Positions 35,608 to 45,295 are shown, counted from the stretch's first letter. The stretch is 55,176 nt of DNA from Varibaculum cambriense (GCF_022133705.1 NZ_JAKNHJ010000017.1:1-55176), one strand, 5' to 3'. Translations and numbers: made by a program. Notes: generated by a model not told the origin, from the letters alone.

Positions 35608-35886
35608 TCGAATACCTTTCACGGGGATTGTCCCCTGGAACTATGGAGGTAGCCGATCGCAAAAAATCTTGGCTCTGCACATGAGAGGCCGGGGCGAGAT
35701 GCCCTATTAAAAATACTTCGTTTACGAAAACGATCGGTCAACCCGTCTTCTTCTCTTCCATCCTAACCCACCGTCTGGGAGGGGAAACAATATGGGTAAC
35801 GCAACTTACAGTTATTTAGAAGCAACTTTGAACGCTAGAAGCGACTGGAGCCTGTTCAAAAGCGAGAATCAAACCCCAAGGCGCGT

Positions 35887-35892
35887 TAGTCT
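35887..35892 (+). promoter_or_regulatory. -10 box of the ferritin-like gene (leaderless geometry)
   Basis: TAGTCT is followed by 6 nt (AAGAGG) and the GTG start. The AGAGG is too close for normal Shine-Dalgarno spacing. Confidence 0.45.
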
Positions 35893-35898
35893 AAGAGG

Positions 35899-36504
35899 GT
35901 GAGTGACGCACAGAGACTGGGACTTATCGGATACTTCACCCTGGCTATGCAGCAGCGGCTAGCAAAAGACGCTTCGCTATGCCCCACGGTGGATCAAGAA
36001 ATCGCCTTAGGGGGCATGTCGGCTCGGGCTTGGGAAAACTATCAAAAAGTAGCCCAGGTTAGCCAAAACCTCGGGGTTGATCTACCAGAAGAGATGAAGC
36101 AATATATGGGACTGACCGTCCAGCTAGAGGAACGTTTGCGTCCTACTGACTGGTATGAACGCCTCGTCAAAAGTTACGTAACGATTGGAGCCATGTCCGA
36201 TTTCAACCGTAGCTTAACTGCGGGACTCTCCTCGCCAGCACAAGCAGAGCTTTCCGAGGTCTCCTGGGACTGCGGGCAAGAAGCTTGGGCGGCGCCGGTA
36301 ATCACTCAGGCGTGTGCTACTCAGGTGACGGTACCGGCCAGGCTGTCCCTGTGGGGACGGCGGGTGCTCGGAGATGTGCGTTCTACTTTCCGTCAGGCCA
36401 TTGTGGGCTATCCCGAATTAACGGCTGAGGACGGGGAAGATATTCCCGAGGCGATCAAGGAACATCACCGGGCTCGAATGGAGCGTACCGGACTGAAGGC
36501 TTGA
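35899..36504 (+). CDS. ferritin-like fold protein (MiaE-like family of actinobacteria)
   Basis: A 201-residue helical protein matching in size and context the actinobacterial ferritin-like proteins related to the tRNA hydroxylase MiaE. It is mostly helix: LIGYFTLAMQQRLAKDA, RAWENYQKVAQVSQNLG, DWYERLVKSYVTIGAMSDFNRSL, GRRVLGDVRSTFRQ. The Glu/His ligands of a di-iron site are sparse: I see Glu in DQEIALGGMSARAWE but no clear second EXXH pair, so metal binding is doubtful. It is divergent from the rhlE-like helicase and convergent with DUF3107. The start is a GTG at 35899; function is unknown. Confidence 0.7.
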   Translation: MSDAQRLGLIGYFTLAMQQRLAKDASLCPTVDQEIALGGMSARAWENYQKVAQVSQNLGVDLPEEMKQYMGLTVQLEERLRPTDWYERLVKSYVTIGAMSDFNRSLTAGLSSPAQAELSEVSWDCGQEAWAAPVITQACATQVTVPARLSLWGRRVLGDVRSTFRQAIVGYPELTAEDGEDIPEAIKEHHRARMERTGLKA

Positions 36505-36521
36505 TAGCTGCAGAAATATAA

Positions 36522-36544
36522 CGCCCGGGTAGGCCGGGTGTTTA
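36522..36544 (+). terminator. terminator after the ferritin-like gene
   Basis: CGCCCGG and CCGGGTG pair (one G-U) around GTAGG, followed by TTT. It partly overlaps the stop codon of the convergent DUF3107 gene. Confidence 0.55.
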
Positions 36545-36769
36545 GCCGATTCCGAAACCCACCCGCTGCGGTTGTGTTTCGCTTATCTGGCAATAGGCGA
36601 TTAGACGCGGGTTGATCAGTACCTGCTGACCCTGCTTATTAGTTAGCGATAGCAACTCTTCGGGCTTATCTAAAGCTGCCTGTAAAGTGGTTTTAATCTG
36701 GTCAGCATCCATAGCTACTTCCAGCTCTAAAGTTTTAGCTACACCTTTAAGTCCCAGTGAGATATTCAC
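36542..36769 (-). CDS. DUF3107 domain protein
   Basis: A 75-residue protein that begins with a strand-rich segment (NISLGLKGVAKTLELEVAMDADQIKTTLQAALDKPEELLSL), continues QQVLINPRLIAYCQI, and ends GFGIG. This matches the small actinobacterial DUF3107 family (M. tuberculosis Rv3208A type), whose role is unknown. The start is GTG with GGAGGAAAAC upstream. It is divergent from adnA and sits in the same neighbourhood as in mycobacteria, which supports the assignment. Confidence 0.85.
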   Translation of the reverse strand: MNISLGLKGVAKTLELEVAMDADQIKTTLQAALDKPEELLSLTNKQGQQVLINPRLIAYCQISETQPQRVGFGIG

Positions 36770-37015
36770 GTTTTCCTCCGTTTTACAATCGTCTAGCCTT
36801 ATCCTACCTGCTTGCCACCGGGCGCTGCCCGCTTGCTAGCTAATAGCTAAAGCTTTGGATACGCTTTCCAATCCTAGCTGCCACCTACTACGCAAAATCC
36901 TGCCTGCGTGTTGGGAGTTGAGGGCGAGTTTCCGGGGTACCTGCAGTGGATCCGAATCGGGTAGCGGGAAATCGCGCCAGAGCAACCAACCCACTACCGG
37001 AACTGAAGTTTTTCC

Positions 37016-37021
37016 TATAAT
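37016..37021 (+). promoter_or_regulatory. -10 box of adnAB (consensus TATAAT, leaderless geometry)
   Basis: A consensus TATAAT is followed by 7 nt and ATG at 37029. This decides the adnA start against an upstream in-frame ATG at 36855. Confidence 0.65.
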
Positions 37022-37028
37022 TATTTGT

Positions 37029-40000
37029 ATGTCTTTTAGTCTGCACGCCGTTCCTTTCCCTGCCGAATTGGAGATTCCGAAGCTAGGAGAAAAGGAAAAG
37101 CAGTTACTTGAACAGCTGCAATCGCCTAGTTCGCTAATAGTGCGGGGGCCAGCTGGCAGCGGGAAAACCATTTTGGCTCTGGCAGCTATGGAGTTACTTC
37201 ACCGCCACCACAAACAGATAATAGGAATAGCTCCTTCCCGCGCGCGAGCAGAATACTTAAATACCGCGCGGGCGAGTCGAAAACTTCCTATCTCTCGTCC
37301 ATTCATTACCCCTACTGCCTTGGCTTTCCAGGTACTTACAGATTTTGCTAGCGCGCGGCGCGAACAACTCCCCGAACCGGTATTGCTGACCGGATCACAA
37401 GAAGACGCCCGGATTCAGGAACTATTAAAGCAGGTAGATGCGCCTTGGCCGGAATATATCACCCCTGAGGTCAGGCAAACTGATTATTTCTGTTCAGAAA
37501 TGCGTGCCCTGTTTGCCACCTGTGCCCATTGGGGAATCAGCGCGCAACGTCTAGATGAGTTAGGTAGCGAACTCGCGGTTGCCGAGTGGCAGGCGGCGGC
37601 GGTATTGCTTAGTCAATACGAGCCCTCTTATAAAGACAACAGCTGGGATGCGGCGCGGATGCAAGATCGCGCTGGTCAAGTCTTAAACGGCTGGGAACGC
37701 GACGCCGCATTACTATCACCGCCCCAGCTTCCTGACTGGGTGGTAGTTGACGACCTGCAAGATTGCCCGGCCTCTACTGTGCGTCTGCTAACAGAAATGG
37801 GAAAGAGAGGCACGAAAGTTTTTGCCCTCTACAATCCGGAGGTGGCGGTGGAAACCTTCCGTGGGGGTTACCCCCACGGCGGTAGTTACCTGGCCGAGCA
37901 GCTGAAATGCCCTCTGGTCACGCTAGAAGAGTCTTTCCGGGAAACTTCGGGAGGGTTGCAGCTTTTAGATCCCCTCAGCGCTAAGGCGGACTGCGATAGT
38001 AAGCGCGAACAAAAATTTGCGGAGTTTTCTACCGTTTCCTCCCAAGCTCGGGCGATCGCGGAATATCTCCGCTATCAGCACCTAATTCGGCAAGTCCCGT
38101 GGGCAGATATGGCGATTATTGCGCGGAACCGCTCCCAGCTAGACGAAATAGTTTCGCTTTTACGGGGCCTGGAGATTCCCGTAAATGAGCGGCAAAGGCC
38201 GATACTTTTCAAAGCGAACCAAGTTACGGGCGCCATATTGTCACTTTTTACTCTGCCGGGACAAAGCGAGCTCGCAAAACAGAGGAGTAAATATAGCCCC
38301 ACTCCTTCCAGCTCAGATAATACTTCTTGGTCTACCTCGCAGTATCTACTTGATGACAAGCTAGTTTCTCCGCGAGGTAAAGCAATTCGACACCTGTTGC
38401 GCTCTCCGCTTTTCGCTTTGGATTCCCTGCAGATGCTGCGCTTGGAACGCGCGTTAGTGGGCGCCGATATCGCTGTAGAAGCAAAAATAGAAGACTTTTA
38501 TGCTTCCATCGGCACCCCCCGTTTCCCACTTACCCAGGTGGAAATGGTAGGGGGCGGACAGATCTTTATTCTCTGTCACCAAGTTTTAACTGCAGCATTA
38601 TCCAAGTTGGAAGAGCCTCCGCTAGTGGTTCTAGAAAAAATTTGGGATTTGCTGAATCTTGAAGATTCTTGGTGTCAGCGCGCCCTTTCTGGAGACGAGT
38701 TTGCTGATCAAGCCTTAGATGCGGTTATTGCCTTGGTTCGCCACGCCGAGATTTGGTCACAGCGCCACTTAAATGCCGATATGCGGGCATACTGCCAGGT
38801 GCTCTTGCGACAAACCCAAGCCGAGGACGTGCTAACCGGCACTCATGGGATAGGTTCGGCGGTAGCTTTGGAAACCGTGTTTTCTGCGGCCGGACGCACC
38901 TGGGATACCTGCGCAATCATTGGAATGCAGGACGGGCAATGGCCGGCTATTTCCGAGCGCGGTTCCCTACTGCGCTCTGGGGAAATCTCGGATCTGCTCC
39001 ATGCCACCGCTCTGCTTAGTCCCACTGGAAAGCTACAGTTTGCTCCTGGGGAATCTCGCAGTCGTGCCTTAGAGAGGGAACGATGCCTGGCAAGATCCGC
39101 CCTCAGTCGAGCTCGCAGCAAAATGTTGGTTACCGTGTGCAGCGACGCTGAGGAAAACCCTTCAATATTTTTTGATAATCTGCATGCCCGCTTGGAAACT
39201 AGCAATTTTTCTGTCGCGCAATACCTGGGCAGTGATTGGGATCAACAGCTGGGAGCCGGCGAGAATCTGCAAACCGAAAACCGCGGTGATCATCAGTTAT
39301 TCCCTTCATTGCGTTCCCTGGTGGGACACCTAAGGGGAGTGCTCGCCAGTAACACGGATGGGGAAACTCGCCAAAAAGCAGTGGAAACTTTAGCGTTTCT
39401 AGCTTCTAAAGGAGCTCGGTTCGCCAATCCTGATACTTGGCGTCAGGTAGGAATAGATAGTGACTGGTGGACGAATCCCGCCGGACTAAAATCTACTGGT
39501 AGCCGGGCAGTAATATCGCCCTCTGCTTTAGAAAATCTGAACGAATGCGAATTCCGCTGGCTGCTCTCACGGCGGGGAGGGGAAAAAGTCGAGGCTACCG
39601 GTCACGCCGCTTGGGGAACTCTCGTGCACCAGATTGCTGAAGAAATGACTAACAGTAGCTTGTCAGAGCGTTTGGCGTTCTTCTACGCCCACTGGCCACA
39701 AGAAACAGAAGCCTTCTTTTCGCGCCAAGACGGGAAAAAACGAGAAGAAATGGTGCGCCGCCTCAGCCGCTATCTAGATGATCATAAAATGCCGGCGGTA
39801 ACCGAAATTAGCTCCTATGCGGTGGTATCCGACGCAGCGATGGTGGCCGCCCGACTAGATCGTTTAGAAGCTGGCGAGGACGGGATAAGAATAGTCGATT
39901 TTAAGACGGGCAAGACGGTTCCTAGCGAAAAGGAACTAGCGGAACATTTGCAGCTTGCCTGCTACCAATTGGTTTTAGAAGCTGCGCTGCTAGGAGGAGA

Positions 40001-40310
40001 TAGCCGGTCCCGCCAGATGCTGGCACCAGTGCTAGCCAGGTCACCAGAACAGATTCAAAGCGCAAGTTTGATCTATCTTTCCAAGCATAAACGGAAAGCT
40101 AGGGGAGAAACTGACTATGAAGAAATCGCGAAAGAAATGGTGCAAGCGCCGTTAACTGATGAGCAAAAAGGATTATTGCTCGACAATATTATCCAGGCGG
40201 CAAAAGTGGTTTCCGGGTCGGTATTTCGGGCGGTGGAAAACCCGCGATGTGACCGTTGTTCCCTGCGTTCTAGTTGTCCCCTAAAAGCTGAAGGAGAACA
40301 AGTGCTATGA
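37029..40310 (+). CDS. adnA: ATP-dependent helicase-nuclease subunit AdnA
   Basis: One subunit of the heterodimeric AdnAB motor-nuclease that resects double-strand breaks in actinobacteria. The 1093-residue protein starts MSFSLHAVPF; the open frame extends upstream to 36855 but without homologous-looking sequence. Walker A is GPAGSGKT (residues 40-47). The motif II equivalent is VVVDDLQD (about 240), slightly off the UvrD DExQD pattern. The C-terminal nuclease has DFKTGK (about residue 956) with upstream ARLDRLE, and four cysteines for an Fe-S cluster: NECEFRW (about 839) and CDRCSLRSSC at the end. ATGA overlap with adnB shows translational coupling. Confidence 0.9.
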   Translation: MSFSLHAVPFPAELEIPKLGEKEKQLLEQLQSPSSLIVRGPAGSGKTILALAAMELLHRHHKQIIGIAPSRARAEYLNTARASRKLPISRPFITPTALAFQVLTDFASARREQLPEPVLLTGSQEDARIQELLKQVDAPWPEYITPEVRQTDYFCSEMRALFATCAHWGISAQRLDELGSELAVAEWQAAAVLLSQYEPSYKDNSWDAARMQDRAGQVLNGWERDAALLSPPQLPDWVVVDDLQDCPASTVRLLTEMGKRGTKVFALYNPEVAVETFRGGYPHGGSYLAEQLKCPLVTLEESFRETSGGLQLLDPLSAKADCDSKREQKFAEFSTVSSQARAIAEYLRYQHLIRQVPWADMAIIARNRSQLDEIVSLLRGLEIPVNERQRPILFKANQVTGAILSLFTLPGQSELAKQRSKYSPTPSSSDNTSWSTSQYLLDDKLVSPRGKAIRHLLRSPLFALDSLQMLRLERALVGADIAVEAKIEDFYASIGTPRFPLTQVEMVGGGQIFILCHQVLTAALSKLEEPPLVVLEKIWDLLNLEDSWCQRALSGDEFADQALDAVIALVRHAEIWSQRHLNADMRAYCQVLLRQTQAEDVLTGTHGIGSAVALETVFSAAGRTWDTCAIIGMQDGQWPAISERGSLLRSGEISDLLHATALLSPTGKLQFAPGESRSRALERERCLARSALSRARSKMLVTVCSDAEENPSIFFDNLHARLETSNFSVAQYLGSDWDQQLGAGENLQTENRGDHQLFPSLRSLVGHLRGVLASNTDGETRQKAVETLAFLASKGARFANPDTWRQVGIDSDWWTNPAGLKSTGSRAVISPSALENLNECEFRWLLSRRGGEKVEATGHAAWGTLVHQIAEEMTNSSLSERLAFFYAHWPQETEAFFSRQDGKKREEMVRRLSRYLDDHKMPAVTEISSYAVVSDAAMVAARLDRLEAGEDGIRIVDFKTGKTVPSEKELAEHLQLACYQLVLEAALLGGDSRSRQMLAPVLARSPEQIQSASLIYLSKHKRKARGETDYEEIAKEMVQAPLTDEQKGLLLDNIIQAAKVVSGSVFRAVENPRCDRCSLRSSCPLKAEGEQVL

Positions 40311-43300
40311 ATGATACCCCAAATATTCGCTACTCTCCAGCGCAGATTGCGGCAGCCATTGGACAGTATTCGCCGAATGAAGATCAAGAAAAAGTTATTA
40401 CTGCCCCTGTTGATCAACCAATGATGGCTATTGCTGGTGCCGGTGCCGGAAAAACTGCCACCATGGCGTTTCGAGTAGTATATCTGGTGGCCAACGGCTT
40501 AGTCGCTCCCGATCGGGTGCTGGGGCTTACCTTTTCAAATAAGGCGGATGCAGAACTGGCTAGCCGCCTGCGAGATAACCTGCAGGTCTTAGCAGCTAAC
40601 CCCGACTTTTCTGAGGTAGCAGAGGTATTAACCGATCCGGAGACCGGCGGGACGATCCTGCCGGTAACCTCTACCTATAATGCTTTTGCAAACCAGATTG
40701 TGCACCAATATGGTTCGCGTTTGGGGATTTCTCCGGCAAGCATGCTATTAGATGAGGCGCGTCGCTGGCAGATTATGTACGAAATTGTCAGTACCTGGCC
40801 GGGAGATTTAACTACTGATAAAACTGTGGCTACTACGGCAGGTAGGGCTCTAGCTATCGGTTCCCAGGTACGCGACCAGCTATTAGACATCGCAAAGGTG
40901 CGAGCCGGGTTAGAGCAGATGCGGGAACTTTATAGCTTAGGCAAGCCGAAAGGAAGGTCGCAGAAACCGAATGCTAAGATGCAAGAATTCTTGGATTCAT
41001 TAACTCATCGCAGTGAGCTACTAAATATTTTTGAAAGCTACGAGGAATACAAAAAAGAAAATGGTTACCTCGAATATGCTGATCAAATCTACTATGCGGC
41101 TATGCTAGTTTCCCGTTTCCCCGATATACGGGGTGCGCTGCGCCAACGCTATGACGTGATATTGCTGGACGAGTTTCAAGATACTTCCGTAGCGCAGCTA
41201 AAACTATTTTCTACTATTTTTACTGGTAAAGGCGCGATGGCAGTAGGTGACCCCAACCAGGCTATCTACGACTGGCGGGGTGCCTCTGAGCTTTCGATGC
41301 AAAATTTCTTAACCGAATTCGGGGTTGCCCCTCAAGAAATGACCAATCATATCCAGGATATGCCGGTCACCTATCGCAACCGGGAAGAGGTTTTAAAGGT
41401 AGCAAATCAGGTGGTATTGCCTTTAAGTAAACTTGCGGACGGAGAAAGCGCCCAGCAGGTTGAGCAGCAAATTCGCTTCTTGACTCAGGTTCCTAACCCG
41501 GAATATAAGCTAGATCCCGCTCCTGCTCCCGATGTTTTTGCCGCTCCCGCGTCCTCGGTAAAAGCTAAAGAACTGATTACCTGTCCGCAAAAGCGGGACG
41601 AGGCCGGAAAAGTCCATTTCTACTTTGCAAAAGACTGCGAAGAAGAAGCCGAACTGGTGGCGGATTTTTTTGCTGAGCGCTGGAGGAAACGCGACGAGAT
41701 AGCTCTCAAAAATAAGCAGCTTCCACCGCAAAAGCAGGAAAGCCTGCCTACGGGGGCAGTGTTACTGCGCAAGCATTCCCAAGGTCCGCTAATCACTCAG
41801 GCGCTACGCCGACGGGGACTTCCAGTAGAGGTCACCGGGGTGGCAGGACTCATCTATGATCCGGCAGTTGCCGACGTGATTGCGGCACTGCAAGTATCCG
41901 CAGATGCCGGACAAGGGGATTACCTGATGCGGCTAATTACCGGGTGCGGCATAAGCCCGGCAGATATTGACCTGCTGTGGAGATGGGCAAGGTATTTGGC
42001 CAATCCTGATGAAAACCCCGATATTAATCCCCAAGCCTTCCTAATGGATGCGCTAGATAAACTCCCGGAAGTGGGATGGACGTGCCCGGGAGCTGGCAGC
42101 GCCTTTAGCGCCGAAGCGCATCGGCGCCTGAGTATTCTCCGCACCCAGTTGGCTACTGTGCGTCGTCATATCCATGACCCCCTCGGTTTGCTAGTACAAC
42201 GCACGATTTTTGCTTTACGTCTGGACTTGGATGTAAAAATCCGCCCAGACGGGGGAGTGTCCGAGCGTTGCCTAGAAAGCTTTGTCAAAATCGCCCGCGA
42301 ATATGAATCCAGTGGAGTCAGCGCGAATCTGCACAGCTTTTTAGACTGGCTCCGGCTCGCGGATGAACAAGGCTCTGGCCTCGACATGCCCTTACAGGAG
42401 CCTGATCCGAACGCTATTCAACTAATGACTATTCACGCCGCCAAAGGCCTGGAATGGACTTGGGTCGCAATTCCGGGCCTAGATGAAAGCCGCACCCACC
42501 AGGGAAACCTTCCCAAAGCTCCCTTTAAAGCGGGGAACGGTAAATGCAGTGAATCATCTTGGATTACCGATGTCGCGATGATTCCCTATGACTTACGCCC
42601 AGATAAGGAAGTACTACCAACTATCGAGCGCGGCCTGGAAAAAAGCGGTTATGACTTTGCAGAACAGGCCTATTCCGATAATCCCAAAGTTATAGAAAGC
42701 TATAAATGTGCTTTGGGATTTACCTCGCAGTTAGCTGACCGGCGCCTGGCCTATGTGGCTTTTACTCGCGCGGAGTCGGAACTATTAATTGGCGGCAGCG
42801 CGCACACCGCTACCACCAGCACTGAACGGGTACCCTCCCAGTTCTTAGTGGAGATAGATCCCAGTGGGAAAATGCGGGAATTGCGAAACCGGAAACCGGC
42901 GGAAGAAGATGACTGGATGCCACTACCCAGCGAAGTCCTCTGGCCGACGCCTCCATCTGTACAGCTATCGCGGCTTTCCAGTGCCGCCAATGAACTGAGG
43001 ACGCTAATAGCAGGCGCGCAAGATGATCGCTGGCTCCATAGTTTATTGTCTGCCGAAGATCCCGAAGAACTATTAACTATCGCAGCTAAACATTCCGATT
43101 GGATGCTTCAAGCAGTACAGCTAACTCGGGATGAACAAGCGGAAAAGGAAAAGCAGGGTCAAGTGGAGCTTCCGGTTTCAAGTGGGGTTACGCGGGCGCG
43201 CAAATTACAGGAGGATCCGGAGGGGTTTGCGTTGAGCCAACGGCGTCCACTGCCAGCATTTCCTTCCGGAGGCGCTACGGTAGGTACCTTGTTCCACCAG

Positions 43301-43792
43301 TGGGTTGATCAAGAACTGCGCGGTTGTGTGTATTCGGTTCCCCAGGATCTAGATAAAGGGCTGCTTAAATCGCTGCAGAGACTACAGCAAAAATGGAAAT
43401 CTGGAATCGTGCACCCTGATCGCGGTTGGGAGTATCTGGAGTCCGAGATTGAATTCGCGGCGCCGATGGCGACCAAATTAGTGGCACGCATCGATGCGAT
43501 TATGCGCAATCCCGCTACCGGCAAGCCTACGATTATTGACTGGAAAACCGATGCCTTAACCTTTGATAGTTCCGGCAATATAAGCGCAGAAAACGAAGAT
43601 GCGGTAGCGAACTATATGCGCCAAATCAATACTTATCGCCTGGTTTACGCCGATTCGCTGGGACTGAACTTGGAAGAGGTAGAGGCGGCACTTTATTTTG
43701 TGCGCTATGACTTAGTATGCAATCTGGACGAATGGAGTGAGCGCTTAAGCCTTCCCCAAAAACTCGAAGAGCTATTCCCACATCTGGTCTAG
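40307..43792 (+). CDS. adnB: ATP-dependent helicase-nuclease subunit AdnB
   Basis: Partner of AdnA and, in mycobacteria, the main translocating motor. The 1161-residue protein has a complete UvrD-type motor: Walker A IAGAGAGKTATM (about residues 42-53), LGLTFSNKAD, LLDEFQDTS (286-294), GDPNQAIYDWRGA, TYRNREE, LMTIHAAKGLEW and VAFTRAESELL. The C-terminal PD-(D/E)XK nuclease shows EFAAPMATKLVARIDAI and IDWKTDALT (about residue 1077), followed by a QINTYRLVY helix. The start ATG overlaps the adnA stop. It converges, 13 nt apart, with a phosphotransferase-like gene. Confidence 0.93.
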   Translation: MNDTPNIRYSPAQIAAAIGQYSPNEDQEKVITAPVDQPMMAIAGAGAGKTATMAFRVVYLVANGLVAPDRVLGLTFSNKADAELASRLRDNLQVLAANPDFSEVAEVLTDPETGGTILPVTSTYNAFANQIVHQYGSRLGISPASMLLDEARRWQIMYEIVSTWPGDLTTDKTVATTAGRALAIGSQVRDQLLDIAKVRAGLEQMRELYSLGKPKGRSQKPNAKMQEFLDSLTHRSELLNIFESYEEYKKENGYLEYADQIYYAAMLVSRFPDIRGALRQRYDVILLDEFQDTSVAQLKLFSTIFTGKGAMAVGDPNQAIYDWRGASELSMQNFLTEFGVAPQEMTNHIQDMPVTYRNREEVLKVANQVVLPLSKLADGESAQQVEQQIRFLTQVPNPEYKLDPAPAPDVFAAPASSVKAKELITCPQKRDEAGKVHFYFAKDCEEEAELVADFFAERWRKRDEIALKNKQLPPQKQESLPTGAVLLRKHSQGPLITQALRRRGLPVEVTGVAGLIYDPAVADVIAALQVSADAGQGDYLMRLITGCGISPADIDLLWRWARYLANPDENPDINPQAFLMDALDKLPEVGWTCPGAGSAFSAEAHRRLSILRTQLATVRRHIHDPLGLLVQRTIFALRLDLDVKIRPDGGVSERCLESFVKIAREYESSGVSANLHSFLDWLRLADEQGSGLDMPLQEPDPNAIQLMTIHAAKGLEWTWVAIPGLDESRTHQGNLPKAPFKAGNGKCSESSWITDVAMIPYDLRPDKEVLPTIERGLEKSGYDFAEQAYSDNPKVIESYKCALGFTSQLADRRLAYVAFTRAESELLIGGSAHTATTSTERVPSQFLVEIDPSGKMRELRNRKPAEEDDWMPLPSEVLWPTPPSVQLSRLSSAANELRTLIAGAQDDRWLHSLLSAEDPEELLTIAAKHSDWMLQAVQLTRDEQAEKEKQGQVELPVSSGVTRARKLQEDPEGFALSQRRPLPAFPSGGATVGTLFHQWVDQELRGCVYSVPQDLDKGLLKSLQRLQQKWKSGIVHPDRGWEYLESEIEFAAPMATKLVARIDAIMRNPATGKPTIIDWKTDALTFDSSGNISAENEDAVANYMRQINTYRLVYADSLGLNLEEVEAALYFVRYDLVCNLDEWSERLSLPQKLEELFPHLV

Positions 43793-43805
43793 GTACTTTT
43801 GATAC

Positions 43806-44900
43806 CTATGCGTTCTCGTTAGCTACTGAGTTATCAGTGACTATCCCGTCCTCGTCCTCGGCTACGGATTCTTCCCTAGTCGCTAGTGGCTCGCTGGCAG
43901 AGGAATCTCCCGGATTAGCGGTGGCGTCTTCTTCGCGGGAGTCATGATGCTTCTGGGTAGAGTCATCGCGGAGGGCGGGTAGCAGCCCGGTACTATCTAG
44001 GGTGTCTGCTAACTGGGTAATTAACTCGCGAGCATCAGTGATGATTTCTTTACTGTTTTGGTGCACCCCGTGCATAAGCCATTCCAAGAGTACTAACTCC
44101 GAATTAAGCTCAATTCGCGTGTTAAGTTCCGGGTCTTCGTAAAGCCGGAGTTTTCGATACTGCTCTAGGACTGCTTTGGCGAACTCATCGGAGGATGAGG
44201 AAACCACCCAGGCTAAGTCACGGGCAGGATCACCAAATCGAGCCTGTCCGAACCCGGTGATGCCACTGATAGTTTCTTTATCTATATATAGGTAGCTTTC
44301 TTGCAAATCTGCGTGGATAAAGGCACTAGCGAAACGCCAGAGGGAAATATCTTCTAAGCGTTCCTCCCAACGTTGCCACAGCCGGGGCGGTACGGCCTGG
44401 GTAGGGGCAGCTTCATCAAGTAGGCTTAGCCAAGGCCGGCGAATCTGGTCGGCAGAAAAGGTGGGACGCTCACTGGCTTGCAAAACCCGGGCGGGTAGCT
44501 CGTGCAGCGCAGCTAGCGCTTCCCCTAGGGAGGCAGCAAGCTTATCGGAAACCGTAAAATCTTCTGATTGAGCAGGCCTTCCGGGGAAAGCGGGATGGAC
44601 GAGGGCATGTTTTCCTCCCACTATTCGCACTGTGTGGGATGGCCAGGGGAGGTGGAAGGGCAGGCGCGCGCCGTCGTGGGAGAGCTCCTGCATAATCTGG
44701 GTTTGGGTTAGTAGCTGCTTGTCCGCGTGTTCAGTGGTAGGACAGTTCACTAGCCACTTGCGTTCAGCGGTATCTTTGACTGCGCATACGCGCAGATCTT
44801 CGGTTTCAAATCGAGGCGAGCATAGCGAAACGAAGTCAGTTTCGGGTAGCGCGGCAGCGGCCATTGCAGCTAAGGGAAGGAAATTATCCATGTCATTCAC
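43806..44900 (-). CDS. aminoglycoside/macrolide phosphotransferase-fold protein, probably degenerate
   Basis: A 364-residue protein with the APH/choline-kinase fold: an N-lobe, then FIHADLQESYLYIDKETISG and ITGFGQARFGDPARDLAWV. The catalytic loop HxD is present as HAD, but the downstream Asn expected a few residues later is replaced (ESYL). The metal-binding Asp of the usual IDFG/IDW motif is Gly (ITGFG). Magnesium-ATP catalysis is therefore doubtful. The last ~70 residues are an acidic Ser/Glu-rich tail. The start GTG at 44900 follows a TAATCT box after 6 nt (leaderless). Phosphotransferase-like genes often sit beside adnB in actinobacteria; the substrate is unknown. Confidence 0.75.
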   Translation of the reverse strand: MNDMDNFLPLAAMAAAALPETDFVSLCSPRFETEDLRVCAVKDTAERKWLVNCPTTEHADKQLLTQTQIMQELSHDGARLPFHLPWPSHTVRIVGGKHALVHPAFPGRPAQSEDFTVSDKLAASLGEALAALHELPARVLQASERPTFSADQIRRPWLSLLDEAAPTQAVPPRLWQRWEERLEDISLWRFASAFIHADLQESYLYIDKETISGITGFGQARFGDPARDLAWVVSSSSDEFAKAVLEQYRKLRLYEDPELNTRIELNSELVLLEWLMHGVHQNSKEIITDARELITQLADTLDSTGLLPALRDDSTQKHHDSREEDATANPGDSSASEPLATREESVAEDEDGIVTDNSVANENA

Positions 44901-44906
44901 GGTTTT

Positions 44907-44912
44907 AGATTA
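44907..44912 (-). promoter_or_regulatory. -10 box of the phosphotransferase-like gene (leaderless geometry)
   Basis: On the minus strand TAATCT is followed by AAAACC and the GTG start at 44900. Confidence 0.5.
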
Positions 44913-45142
44913 TCAACTATGCCGCGCTTGTGGGTTGAAGTAGCCGGGCAAGCTCGGTTTTCTGCGCACTCTATATATACGTAGAGAGCGAATCCCGAGA
45001 GGATGTACTTAGGTGCCTGGGCGAGGGTAGCTCTTCTGGTGGAAGTAATGCGGTAGGTGCATAGAACACTTTATGTGAGCGCGGGCACTAAAAGATTTGA
45101 AGTGATGAAAAAGTTATTAAATCTAGGTCACAGTTCAATGGT
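44913..45142. other. gene-free first half of a 500-nt intergenic region
   Basis: No coding frame, tRNA or strong hairpin beyond CTCTATATATACGTAGAG at about 44970-44987. The second half of this gap (45143-45401) contains the structures and promoters listed separately. Confidence 0.5.
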
Positions 45143-45198
45143 TTTTAGGGAGAAAACCCTAAAAATTGCCAATACTTACCGGATGGTAAGTATTGGCG
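45143..45198. other. two back-to-back perfect hairpins
   Basis: TTTTTAGGG/CCCTAAAAA (45143-45151 with 45158-45166) is followed after 2 nt by GCCAATACTTACC/GGTAAGTATTGGC (45169-45181 with 45186-45198). Both stems are perfect with 4-6-nt loops. There is no T-run after the second. They may be operators or part of an untranslated RNA. Confidence 0.6.
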
Positions 45199-45207
45199 TT
45201 ATCAGTT

Positions 45208-45235
45208 TGTTACAATCCATAAAGTGTCTATAATG
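45208..45235 (+). promoter_or_regulatory. upstream promoter P1 of the small secreted protein (or an unannotated RNA)
   Basis: TTGTTA (45208-45213) and consensus TATAAT (45230-45235) are 16 bp apart. The transcript would begin about 160 nt before the coding start. Confidence 0.5.
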
Positions 45236-45295
45236 GCTGATAGAGGCATTAATTCTAAAACTGGCCTACTTTCCACTACATAAGTTTTTGCGAAT

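Noticed and set aside
36855-37028. Upstream in-frame start of adnA (58 extra residues)
   Set aside because: The extension is unlike helicase sequence and lies before the consensus TATAAT box that places the start at 37029.
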